This document shows positions 49,246 to 61,100 of a stretch of 64,000 nt of DNA, in pieces. The first letter of the stretch is position 1; each line of letters starts with the position of its first letter. Source of the DNA: Zhengitettix transpicula (Eukaryota; Arthropoda; Insecta; Orthoptera; Tetrigidae); contig CM073590.1 in the NCBI GenBank assembly GCA_037074705.1, positions 224,570,246 to 224,634,245 of the forward strand, read 5' to 3'. Both the position numbers and the translations under genes were made by a program. The notes below the pieces were generated by a model. It saw only the letters and a list, made by a program, of their open reading frames with translations, was not told where the DNA came from and did no database searches.

Positions 49246-52111
49246 GAAGAAGAAGATTAGATTCCTGGGGTCTTACATTCTGTGCCTATGTCTTCTTCTA
49301 TCCCCTTATTTCTTCGTGTTGCTTTTCTTTTACATTTCGAGCATCCGTTATTTCATACTTGCATTATTAGTTTTGGTCCACCATTGCTCATTAAATATTA
49401 GTTTTTTTTAATTTTTCTGGAAATTCTGTATATAAATCATTTATATGGCAAATCTTGTATCGAACCATTAAGAAATACAGGAATAATTATATTCGGGACT
49501 ACTAAGAGAGGAGAGTTTATATAATACATAACTATTAAACAACATCAGTAGTCGCCTCACATCTCCACTATATAATTAATAATTTTAGTTGTCAGTTCAG
49601 TCAATGCGGGTTTGTATGTTATTTAATAAATATTTCAATTTTCTCTATATACAGCAATTTTATTATGCAATAACTCTCGCTATAAAAACAAAGATAACTC
49701 ACACTAAACAAAGACAAAACCAAATATATTTCCCCTTTATTATTATTATCATTTTGTAAATGTAATAAGTTTATTACAACTACTGTTCTCAGCTGTTTTC
49801 CCTTTTATTTAAGTAAATTTACCGCGGCTAATATCACGATATTTGAGGGCAAGCTGCTGATGTAATTTGAGAAAGAAACTATTATACAAGTGGAATGCCA
49901 AGGATTCGACTGAGACCAACGTATTTATATCTTACTTCACTGATCCGTGAAGATAAATAGGAAAACAACTTGGCAAAAACTGTAAACAATTCTTGATCTA
50001 ATCTGTCGCGACCTCGCCAGTGAATGGGGTTTGAATCTTATAATCATGCTAAACGACAGCTTAATCCTTCATATCAATCGAATCACTTCTTCATTAAAGG
50101 GTTTTTCTCCACCAGAAATGTCTACTGTCGGATTTTCGTTTCATCTTTTCCAAATTTTTTTCCCTTGGCGATTCACGTCAATCTTCCTCATTCCGTATGT
50201 TGCAGACCACAAACAATTCAGAAACATTTAGAGAGTTTTCAGTCTCTTCATTTCATAAATTCCAAATTCAAAATGTAACATAAAAATTAAATATATTTTG
50301 CTGAATCCCCAAGTAAATTCTGGTATAATTTTTATAGAAAGAAAAAATATATGGTTTCTACTGACTTAACTGGTTTGCTTAACTTCAGTTCCTTACAACT
50401 AGCTACAGAAATGGTTGCTGTTTCTCGCCAATGTTTGTACTTTCAAATTATGTAAGGACTGATCAACTGATAAAAATGGGATTCAAGTAAGCGTTTAAAT
50501 ATATGAAGGTAACCAGAACACCGTTGAAACGTATTACAGCTTTCTCAGGTGACTAGGACCCTGTAATATAATAGTCTACACGTGCCCTCTTATCATAACG
50601 TCTCTTCAGCATAGCGGACCTAAGAGGGCGCAGCTGCAAGAACGCTGATGCAGTTAAAGACATCACTTTAGATATAGTGAGTAACGATACGCACCACCAC
50701 ATAAATCTTCACCCCTTCCGCCTAGGCAGCTGTGAAAACGCTGCGTCTAATGAAGTCAGCATTTTAAGTGCCTTATGCAGACATGCACACGGCAGCAGAA
50801 ATATTTCACCCTGTAAGAGTTCTCATTGGAGACTTAAAATCATCAGGGAGGGGGAAAGGAGTCTTCGAATTGTTCAGAGCTTTTAGGGAACGGCAGTCGT
50901 GATCCAACCTCCAGACGGGTCGGTGGCTCCTGGTGCTATCCGCCAGTTTGTCTTCCTTTATTTTATTTCTAACTATTAAATCTCTTTATTCTTCATCAAC
51001 TCTTATTTGACTGAAGTGCAGCGAAACACCAACCACTACGCCTAGTTGAACCCGAACCCTCACGTTACCGACTTTCCTATTTCCTGTTCTTAATTCTTCC
51101 TTTATCCTCTAGATCGGTAGCCAGGTGAGCTAACGGAGGTATAGCTCGGTTGGTGAACGATCTATCTGGACTTCCCATTTCCAACTGCTGGAATGTTACA
51201 TGTTCACAGTGGTGGAGTGTTACATGATGGCAGTTTGGGATGTTACAACCCGTATTATACTCCAAACCACTCGCCAAGTTGCTAGTCGGCTCACATATCA
51301 GTTGTATTTCACAATCATCGAATAGGAATCTGTTTACTTCGTGTATAATATACTACCAGAAAGTACAGAATCCAATATACGACTGCTTGCACGACATTGA
51401 ATTGCTTCCGTAGATTATAAATTAAAAACAATTAACGGTACCGATGATTTACACGTCATGGGGATTGTATTACATTAGAAAAATCTACACTTTTAAAAAT
51501 ATATTCATAGCAATATTTATAAATACTCAAGATAAAATAATACTACAAGAAATCCCAATCTATATAACTATATATTTAAATATACATCATATGATATTAA
51601 TCGTCAAAATTCATCAAACATGAAACACAACTTTCGAAGTAAATATAAATACATTATTCGTTAGATTTATGCTGTTTATAATTTCCTAAACTAGAACAAC
51701 AAATTTGGGTTCCTGTAGAAAAAGTAAAAATAAAGTTGACAATACATTAAAGCCTTTAGTTCTCGGGTTTATAACCGATTAGGATAATCGTTACGATGAC
51801 TTTCTCTGTAAGCAACTACAATCATAGAACAATTTCACCACAATCATTCTTCCCGGTTATAAAACTCAGAACTGTATGGCTTACTATTACACCATGAAAG
51901 ATTGCATTCTTTGAGTAACTTTAACTTTCCTGAAATTCCGTAATATTCATACATTTTCTTTGAGAAAGATTAGGACTCTCTGTACTGCCAAATAATGAAT
52001 CCAAAGAATGCCTGAAATGGTTCATGTTTCAACTCTAAAAAATTTTCACCGATGATGAGATTATGAAATGTAATATATAGGCAGTTTAGTTTTTAAGTAT
52101 GTTTGAATAGT
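49246..52111. other. Spacer downstream of P450 gene B, no gene recognised
   Basis: No supportable exon. On the minus strand at about 50,524-50,560 lies a CTGAGAAAGC...GTTTCAACG motif of the type discussed in the findings. The strip 49,660-49,800 shows a weak resemblance to 60,870-60,985 (shared acaaagataa, ttattattattatca and taaatgtaata). Confidence 0.4.
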
Positions 52112-55100
52112 TCATTTCTCAATAGGGACGAAATCTAACCACACTCCTCCTTTCAGAGCATGCAGGAAAGACTTCGGGTCAGTTACCCTCTTAGTAACTG
52201 TTCGTGGCGTCTTCTTAACTTCGAAATTCAGAATTATGGACGCGACACCCATTTTAACTTGAGCTTGAGCAAAACGCATTCCTGAAAAACAAAACAGATA
52301 ATTTTGGATTAGTCATATGGAAAATTTAGGAAGATGGCTTTTTTATATCACTGAGAAAATGATTATATAGTAGTAATTCGAAATTAATCCTGAATTAAAA
52401 TAATAAAGTAGTAATATTCCTTTCTTCATTCGCTCACTTGTCCGCAGCGTGATTAACCAAATTTTTCATAATTTACTCTCCTTTTAAATAAAACTGTCAT
52501 CTCTGTAATTTTGAGTTGTGTCTCTATTTCATTTTCATATTTATACAAAATCAGCTGCAGTGATTGCAATTCTGTTTATATTGGCCAGACTAAACGGCCT
52601 CCAAAGACGAGGATTAAAGAGCACATTTCGAATAATATATTACCTAATGACAAGCATTCGGTTATTACCAACACATATATGTAAGGTCCTTGACGTTGAA
52701 CCCGATTATTACCAAAGACTGATTTGGAAAATGGTTCACATAAAAATCAACAAACGGAATGCTCTCAATATTCAAAGTTACACTGACTCTTTGAGCAAAG
52801 TTTACGATCACTTGCTACCCGCTTGACTCCTTCTACCATCTTTCGACAGATGTTTCCCAGTTTTTTGTACTTCAGAAGGTCTAAAAATCTGTTGAAGAAA
52901 CGTTGAACTTGTTTTTGTTTTTGTTATTGCGAGTTCTGTTTTTTGGCCATATATATTCTTAATTCAAAATTTCTCTTGTGTCGCTAGATTCTCTTGGTTC
53001 TCTCATTTCTCACCCCGACCAGATATAAATGTATGATACTTCTTGGCAAATAACCAAACAAAGTCAGTGAAACGACTTATTAAAAATGTTAATATTGTTT
53101 TATATGTGTTCATATCCTTTTGTATTTAATTATATAATCCATAAATTAATTTTAATATTTGTATTCCATAACTTATTTATATATTATCGGTATGTTCTTG
53201 ACTTTTTGACTTGCCCCTCGTTAGAGGACTAATTGAATTAATAAATAATTCTGTACAATTAAATTTAACTGTACTATTAGAAAAAATATTTTTTATGAAA
53301 ACGAATTTCTCCCGAATTAAAATTGTTTAGGATGATTCTAAAAATTAAAAAATAAACTAAGTAGTTAAAAGATTGAAGACTTTCCCTGTGTAATTGTTGG
53401 ATAAAAAGTTATTGGTTTTCTCACGGGAATAATATATTAAGACTTCGCCTAGAAGATGACGACAGAGCTTTTATGCGTCGAAACGCAGCGTCTTAATATA
53501 TTATACCCGCGTGAAAACCGAGAACTTTTTATCCAAGCTAAGTAGTGTCCTTAGTAGTGGTGTTTATGCGTTTATCTGCGACGGAGATAAAGAGAGACAG
53601 TCGGGAATGTGTTGTGTTGCTTTACGTTAAGTGAGAAAATTGAATTAATCAACGAAATTACAGCGGCCTAACACTTTGACATAGTTGAAGCATCGCCCAT
53701 TTACAGTCTCAACTGAACAACGTGTTCATTAACATCGTAGACATCTCTTGATATAAATCTTGTACTTTTTGCAAAGATCAACATTGTTCCATCCTGAATT
53801 TTAATTAAACTGTTTTCCACATTTATTTACTTTCTTCATCTCGTGTGTTCCGATAGTTTCTAACCCATCTACGAATTCGAAGTCAATTCCGAAACTTTTC
53901 CTTATCGTGCTCCAATGACGATTTAAAAACAGTTGTCTACTTCTGTAATCTTTTCTGAACGTTCCACGTAACTCTCACAGCAAAAACATAAAGAAGCAAC
54001 CCTTCCGCATCCCCCCTTTCTAATCCCTTCCTATGCTATTAAAGGGGAGTTTCCACTATGTGGATTACCCTCATGTAGCCTGTTACCCTAAAAAAAATGA
54101 AAAAATCAACAGAGAGCTCTGAAGCAGGCTACCTTTGGGGATGTCTCCTCCTCTCATCGTATTTGAACTAAGGTCCCCACAAGCCGAGGCATTTCGGCCT
54201 GTTTTCAGAAGTGTATGTTCCGGGGACTCAGACCTTGGGCATACGGTTAGAGTTGTCCGCTATTCCTATTGGAATAGTCGGACAGCTGCCTCCTAAACTG
54301 GACAAGGCACGGAGAGGGGAAAGCTGCGTTCGAACAGAAAACCCCTCTCTCGTCATTGGAAGGGCGTGGGACAAGTAGGGTTTTCTCTGCATCACTTTTA
54401 GGCAAATTGCTGAGTAGGATCCTTAAACTATAGCCCGGGGGCCCTAGTTAACCCTTGGCTACCTTGCTCTATCTTTTCGCATCCCCTTTTTCAGTTCCTT
54501 TCCTATGCTATAGGAGGGGAGTTGCCACTGTGTGAATTACCCTATATATAGCCAGTCTTCACCTCCTTCTTATAAAATCAAGAATTTGAGAAATACAATA
54601 TTGTCCTGTTAGTGGATACTGAATTGTTTTCCAACCTACCTATACACATCCGTGGTCCCGTTCCGAAAGGCAAGTAGGCGTCTTTAATACCGCTGTCTTT
54701 GTTGTCCGGAGAAAATCTCTCCGGGTCGAAAGTGAGAGGGTCGGGGAAGTAACGTTCGTCGGTCTGTATGGCCAAAATGGGGATTGTTACTCCCGAGTCC
54801 TTATTCAGGACGAAGGACTTCCCGGAGTTTGTCGTAAACGTGAACGGCTTCGTGCAAATCTTTTCCAAGAACCCCGCTGGAGGGTGCAGGCGGAGACTTT
54901 CTGTGCAGGAAAATAAAATAATTGAATTGTGACTAATACGAATAAATACATTAGCAGATGAGATATAATTCTTAGTTACCCAAATATATTTATTAAAAAT
55001 ATTAGAATATTTGGTAGTGAGTGGATTTTCATTAAATAAAAGTTGTATTGCATGAGGTGTTTAGAACCTTCTAATTGTTGATTAAAAATGAAATCAACAC

Positions 55101-58100
55101 AGGGGTCATAAAAGTTTCATATTATTGAATTATAGCATATTCGGGTAGCTTAGAATTTTATATCTCATCACTAATGCGAGTATTTCACATTTCCATTTCA
55201 ATAAAACATAAATGTGCACTGGAAACTCGCAGGATCCGTAGCCAACTGCTGAAGCACGGGAGTGGACATGCAGGTACGTAAGCTTGTGCAATCGTTTGGG
55301 AACGCTTGTTCATCGTACTCGCTTGATGAGGAGACGCTTAGGCAGTGATTATACTCGGTTTTCCTTTAAAAAGAGACTCGATTCGCACTGAAATCCTTTG
55401 AGATGCAACTAAATGACTACAACACCACAGTACATCAAAATACTGTGATAAACCCATTAGGAATACGAAAAATAAAAACACAATGTTAGTAAAGTAAACA
55501 AATTTGCACCACTTAAAGCAGTATCAGCAAGGGTGGGGACTTATCCAGGACTGAAAAATCAAAGTTATAAGAAAATTAACAATACGGAAACAAATTCTCC
55601 AAACTTGTGTTTCCCGGCAGTTTTCGAAAATAGAAATGTCTGTAACTTACCTGAGAGCACCATGTCAATGTAGGGAGTATCGTGAACGACGTCGTAGGAA
55701 AATTTGCCATCATGTTTCTCCAGAGCCACCTCCAGATCCTCCCTAAGTCGTTGTTGCACTTCGGGATTCATGGCCAGTTCGTACAGCGTGTAGGTCATCG
55801 TGACTGAGCTGGTTTCGAAGCCCTCGGTGATGAACGCAATCATGTGGGCAGTGAGGTCCACTTGTGTGTACTCTGAAACAATGTATCTCACTCTGTCTTC
55901 ATATATAAACTAATAAGAAGCTGTAAAAGTCTGCTTCGGTAGTTTATCACAAAGTTGTTAACCATTATTTGGTATGATGTTAAATGCCTTGCTTGAACTG
56001 TTATTTATTTTTACTCATGGGGCACGGCATCCTTTTATGGACTCAAAAAATTGTCAAAACGAAACAAACCTCTGACGTTTGAGGCATTTTATTGCTATTC
56101 ATTGGGCGTATCACTCTTCATTTATCTCATTCATCCGATGTTGCCACAAATTCTCGTTTTAATAGGAAAGGAAGGTAGACATGGGTTAATTAGGGTTCCT
56201 GACAATAGTTTCAGGATCCTGCCTAAACGTGACTCAGGAAAAGCCCTAGAGAAACTATAAAATCGAAGATTGGCCCCTGGGTACTTGTTCCACCTGAGTT
56301 TAGTGTCGAGTCACGCCCAGGTACTTGGCGTTGTTCTGATACGGTACAGTGGTGCCATTTATATACAGATACGGTAGGTCTTCCTCACCTGATGATGGTG
56401 GTGGTTGCAGCCAACGAAACTTTGTGGAAAACAAACGTCGTTACCCGGTTATAATCCAGAGATAACTTTATCCAGCAGTTACACCGACAAAACCTACGTT
56501 CCCTAGATTTATGCACGTTTAGCATTATACGAGGTAAGGAATGAGGTTAAGCAATTACTCAACGAAATGGCAGCGAGTTGGTATGACACTGGCGTACAAA
56601 AACTGCCATATTCATCGAAATGTCGATTAAATAGATAAATGTTATATTTTTTAATATTATCTGTTATTATTTTGGAAAATAAACTGTTTTCTGTATTACT
56701 AAAATACATTAATTTATACTTTCGGGCTTAACCTCATACCAATAGTTGCATTCTATTTCATAAATGTAAATATATGAAGAAATTGTATAAGTATACCGAG
56801 ACATTTTACTATATTCGAGAGGAGAACGCCACGACCAAAGAGGAATTATATAGATCCACCTACGTGCTTACGTCGTTAATTTAACCATTCTTACGTCTTG
56901 TCGAAGGAGGTAGCAGGTTGGCATTACTTTTAACAAATACACACTGAGAGTCAAAACAATGATTTACACTGTTAATTACTCCAATCTGTTATTCGTCATA
57001 GATAATAGTATAGAACTAGCCATTTGTTACTAACTGTCTGGGTTGTTGGGTCCAGCAGCATCGCTCTTCTGCTTCAACTCCATCAACATTTGCAGGAAGT
57101 CATTACGATGGAAATTGTTCTTCTCCCTGTAGGTCACAGCTTCGTCAACGATTCGTGAGTAATAGTTGATAACCTCCAAAGGGAAGAACCTGAAAAATAC
57201 GTAAACATTAAATTTAAATAATTACCATACATTTTTAGTATTTTTTATTTATTTATAATTCTTGTTAGACTCGCCTGATTCGCAACAGATCGGCCAATGG
57301 CGGGAAGAAAAAGCGTATCGAGAATTTCAGGAACCTCCATAAGGTCGGTTCCAGTAAAAGGCGACCCATCTTCCTCATTTCAGCCTCGGGATCCTGCAGA
57401 GAATTGCAGTTCACGCCGAAAGCGCAGGTTGAGACCACGTCCGTCGTGAACTTGCTCGCCATTTCTTTTACATCGATGCCGTCTGTGACACAAGTACGAA
57501 TACACTCCTTGGTACGAAGAACATAAATTTTATTACAATAAATTCGCCGTGATGATGCTACTATACTGGAACATTATTCATTCCACACCAATATGCCTAC
57601 TTGCCAGTCTCAGCGAATCTATTTTCCCCAGTCAGGTTCTAAACGAAAAAAAAAAAAAATAAGACCCAATTGCGTCTACTGCATTTAGTATACCTATCTC
57701 TATATGAGTGTTCTAACTGTTCCCCTCACTGTTGAAATTTTACCTGCCAACAACTTCCTTATGTTACTGCTGCTACTGCTGGATGGAGGAAGTTATCTTA
57801 TATGGACTTTATCATGTTTAATTACATCATTCATATTTCCCTTCTTCTTTATTTAATTGAAAATTGAATATGACCTGAGCCCAGTCTCAATTTAATTATT
57901 CATTTAGAATTTGATACTACCGGTCAGCCAGACATGGAAACGACATCACGTGGAGGGAAAAACTAGTCCGGGAAAAACAACTGTAAAAAATTGCCTACAC
58001 AACCATGGGATATGACGATTTTAGTTTCCCCTGACTGGAATTTCTCTGCATCTGCGACATGACATCTAGAGCAGCATGTGGTCATGTCGCCTTCCAGAAG

Positions 58101-61100
58101 CCTCAGATTCAACGATGAGTGATTGATCTCATGCAGGTAGGCCCTCGGCAGTTACCAAAACTGGGCAATGGGAATTCGGTTAGAACATCGTTTCAGTTTG
58201 AAGTCAAGAACCATAAAACTATTTTGCGCCCTTTCTGGAATTGGTAGCGAATACCCGTTCATCCGTTTATGGTAGTAATAAACTCTTTAATTATTATTAT
58301 ACTTAAGGGGTTCATTTGAACATATATATATATATATATATATATATTGTAATGCCTTGAAAGAAAGGCATTGTTTCAGATTAATGGTCTGGACTGCCGG
58401 AGGACAGTTTGTAATGTTGTGTACTTAGGATTGGTATTGAGAATTCAGAGCAAGGCACATGCGGGTGGCCTGTCGCAAAATAAATCCATTAAGGCAGGCA
58501 TTTTTTCTGATTAATGGCCTGGACGGTTGTGTTTACTTAGGATTGAGGGTGCAGTTTGGGCGGTCTGGAGAATTTAGAACAGCGCACGTGCGTGCGGGGG
58601 TGAGAAGACAAGTCTAAAGTAATGGAGGGTCCTGTCTCGATGGCCGGCTTTGGGACAAGACAGAGTAGCGAGCTATTTGCTAACTAAGGAACTGCACCTG
58701 CATAATATAAATCTCGGGATAATGGAGGAAACTGTCATCGGACAGTTGCGACGTAGTTTTGGAACAAAGTAAAAAGGAAGGGACTGGGATATATAAGCGA
58801 GAGCGGCTTTTGAAAAAGTTATTTGGAGTTTGGAGTTAGAGTTAGAGAGCCGTACTGCAATCATCGAGAAGGGAGTTAGAGTGGGAGAGGCGTACGGCGA
58901 GCACCGAGAATGGAGAAATTTTGCAGCCTGCGAGAGAAATAGCAAAATATTCAATGATAAACATTTTTGTATGCTGAAGTCTAATCTGTGGTAATATCAA
59001 AATTAGACCACTGTCTTCGATGGTAGGAGACCAGGACACTACATCCAGCGTCGAGTAGTTTTCACCACGAGCAAGTGATATGTCCTTCACGAACGGAGAA
59101 GCAGCTTTCATCAAACCAACAGTGTGTGTTAGAGTCAGTGTTTAAAACGTCCAGTATATAAAGTGTGTGTGTACGAACGAGCCAAATTTTCCTGAGTAAT
59201 CGTAAGTTGAAATTTCATGGTATTAATATGTGTAAACCGAATTAAAAGATACAGTCAGATATCGTTCTTTTCTTTTGTGTTAATAAAATAAACTCTTTAA
59301 ATTTAGAATCAATCTTGTAGAATAAGTTCGTCGTTAATTAATTTCGTCTATGTCTAGACGAATAAATATTTCTTTTTTTAATTTAAAGCTAAATGTTGGG
59401 TTCTTTGATTATTTAAATGTTCTGTCCGTTATCAAACCCAGTAAAGACCTTTGAGAGAATGAGATATGTTTTTTATTAAGTTGTATAATTGTTTCAAGTT
59501 TTGTTAAATAAATTTTGTTTGTTATAAAGTTTATAATTGCTCATTTAAAAACCCATCATATTTGATTATTACATTTTGGCTACCAACGTGGGGCAAATTA
59601 AAAAGTACCCTTTTTATTTATTACATAAATGGCGCCCAACGTGGGGCAAAATTAATAGGTAAACGTTTAATTATTACAATATATATATATTGTGGTAATT
59701 AAAAGAAAATAATTAATTAATGAACAAAATTTAGGACTTGTATTGTTGGCGGTGTAAAAACACAGAAGTTATATACAAGAATATGTGGCTATAATGCATG
59801 CTTGCTGGGATTGAAGTTCGTTCGTTAGACGCTCAGTGCTCGAGAGTGCTCCAGTGTGCTTGGTAGTATATGGTAGTAAACGGTCGTGAAACGACAGAAA
59901 TTCAGAAAGTGTCTGGCTGTATGTAATTTTAACAGCTCAAATATTCAAAAACGGTCTACAGGTTCTAGTCGGTGAGCAAATAATTACGACGATACTAAGC
60001 CGACTATTATAGTTACATTATAGTTACATTAATGAGCTAGACATTTGGTTATTGCATCCAGCAGATAACAAACTTTGGAGTGTTAGTAAGATTTTGGTAG
60101 AAGGAACAGCGAAGCAAGTGTAGTGAGTCATTTAGGCAAGCAGAAAGTGTTGAGTATTAAATTCAGTGTATAAATGGCCTGTCTATAAAGTGTTAATAAT
60201 TGTGTGTCAGAACATTGAGGTAAAACTGCACAACTTACTATCTGTAAACCCGCAAGTAAATGATATTATCGTCAGATTTCCGAGTTCAGATTTTAAATTA
60301 CATATCTCATATTTTGTATTGCAATTTTCTATTGATTGTTTGAATTAATGCCTTGATAGCTTTGTGAATTTGATTGTTTAGTAAGTATTCTTTATTGAAG
60401 GCCCTGTTATCGGCCCTGAGAAATAGTTTGGGTATTATTGTAAAGAATTAATATGTAATGTGATTTAAATAATTTTCTTTAATAAATTAATTTGTATATT
60501 TTAAATCTTGATTTTTTATTAAAAACATCCGATCATTTTAATTGTTTTAATACAAAATTGGCGTCGTCTACGTGCGGTTTTTCTTAGTAAAATTTTAATT
60601 GTTTTGGTAATTATTTTATTGGGCGCCCGATTTTACATTGTAATTGTAAAAATTAGAATCACTACAAATTGGCACTCTAACGTGCAGTTAATTATCCTTT
60701 GATTGCATTTAATTAAAAACTACTAATTTCACTATCAACGTGGGGCTATAACTGTCATTTATCTTAAATCATTACAAATTGTAACATCAACGTGAGGCCT
60801 AGGTTTTTATTAAATTGTGTAAAAGGTAATCATTACAATATATATAAGCGTATTAATTGAATGAATGGTTAATTAATTTATTGCTCTCGCAGATACATCA
60901 CCAAAGACACTATCAAAACAAAGATAAAACAACTCTAAAAACAAACCCAAAGATATTATTATTATCAATTTATAAATGTAATAAATTCATTGCATCGTGG
61001 ATGCTCGCGCGATTGAAATACTCAATTGAAATTACATTCTAAATGCCTATCTTTGAATAAAACGCGTTACAGAATATTCAAACCGTAGCTCCAATGACTT

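Noticed and set aside
58348..60837. One complete LTR retrotransposon with two LTRs
   Set aside because: There is no gag/pol sequence between the two LTR-like segments, and their 5' ends differ; they are two separate solo LTRs.
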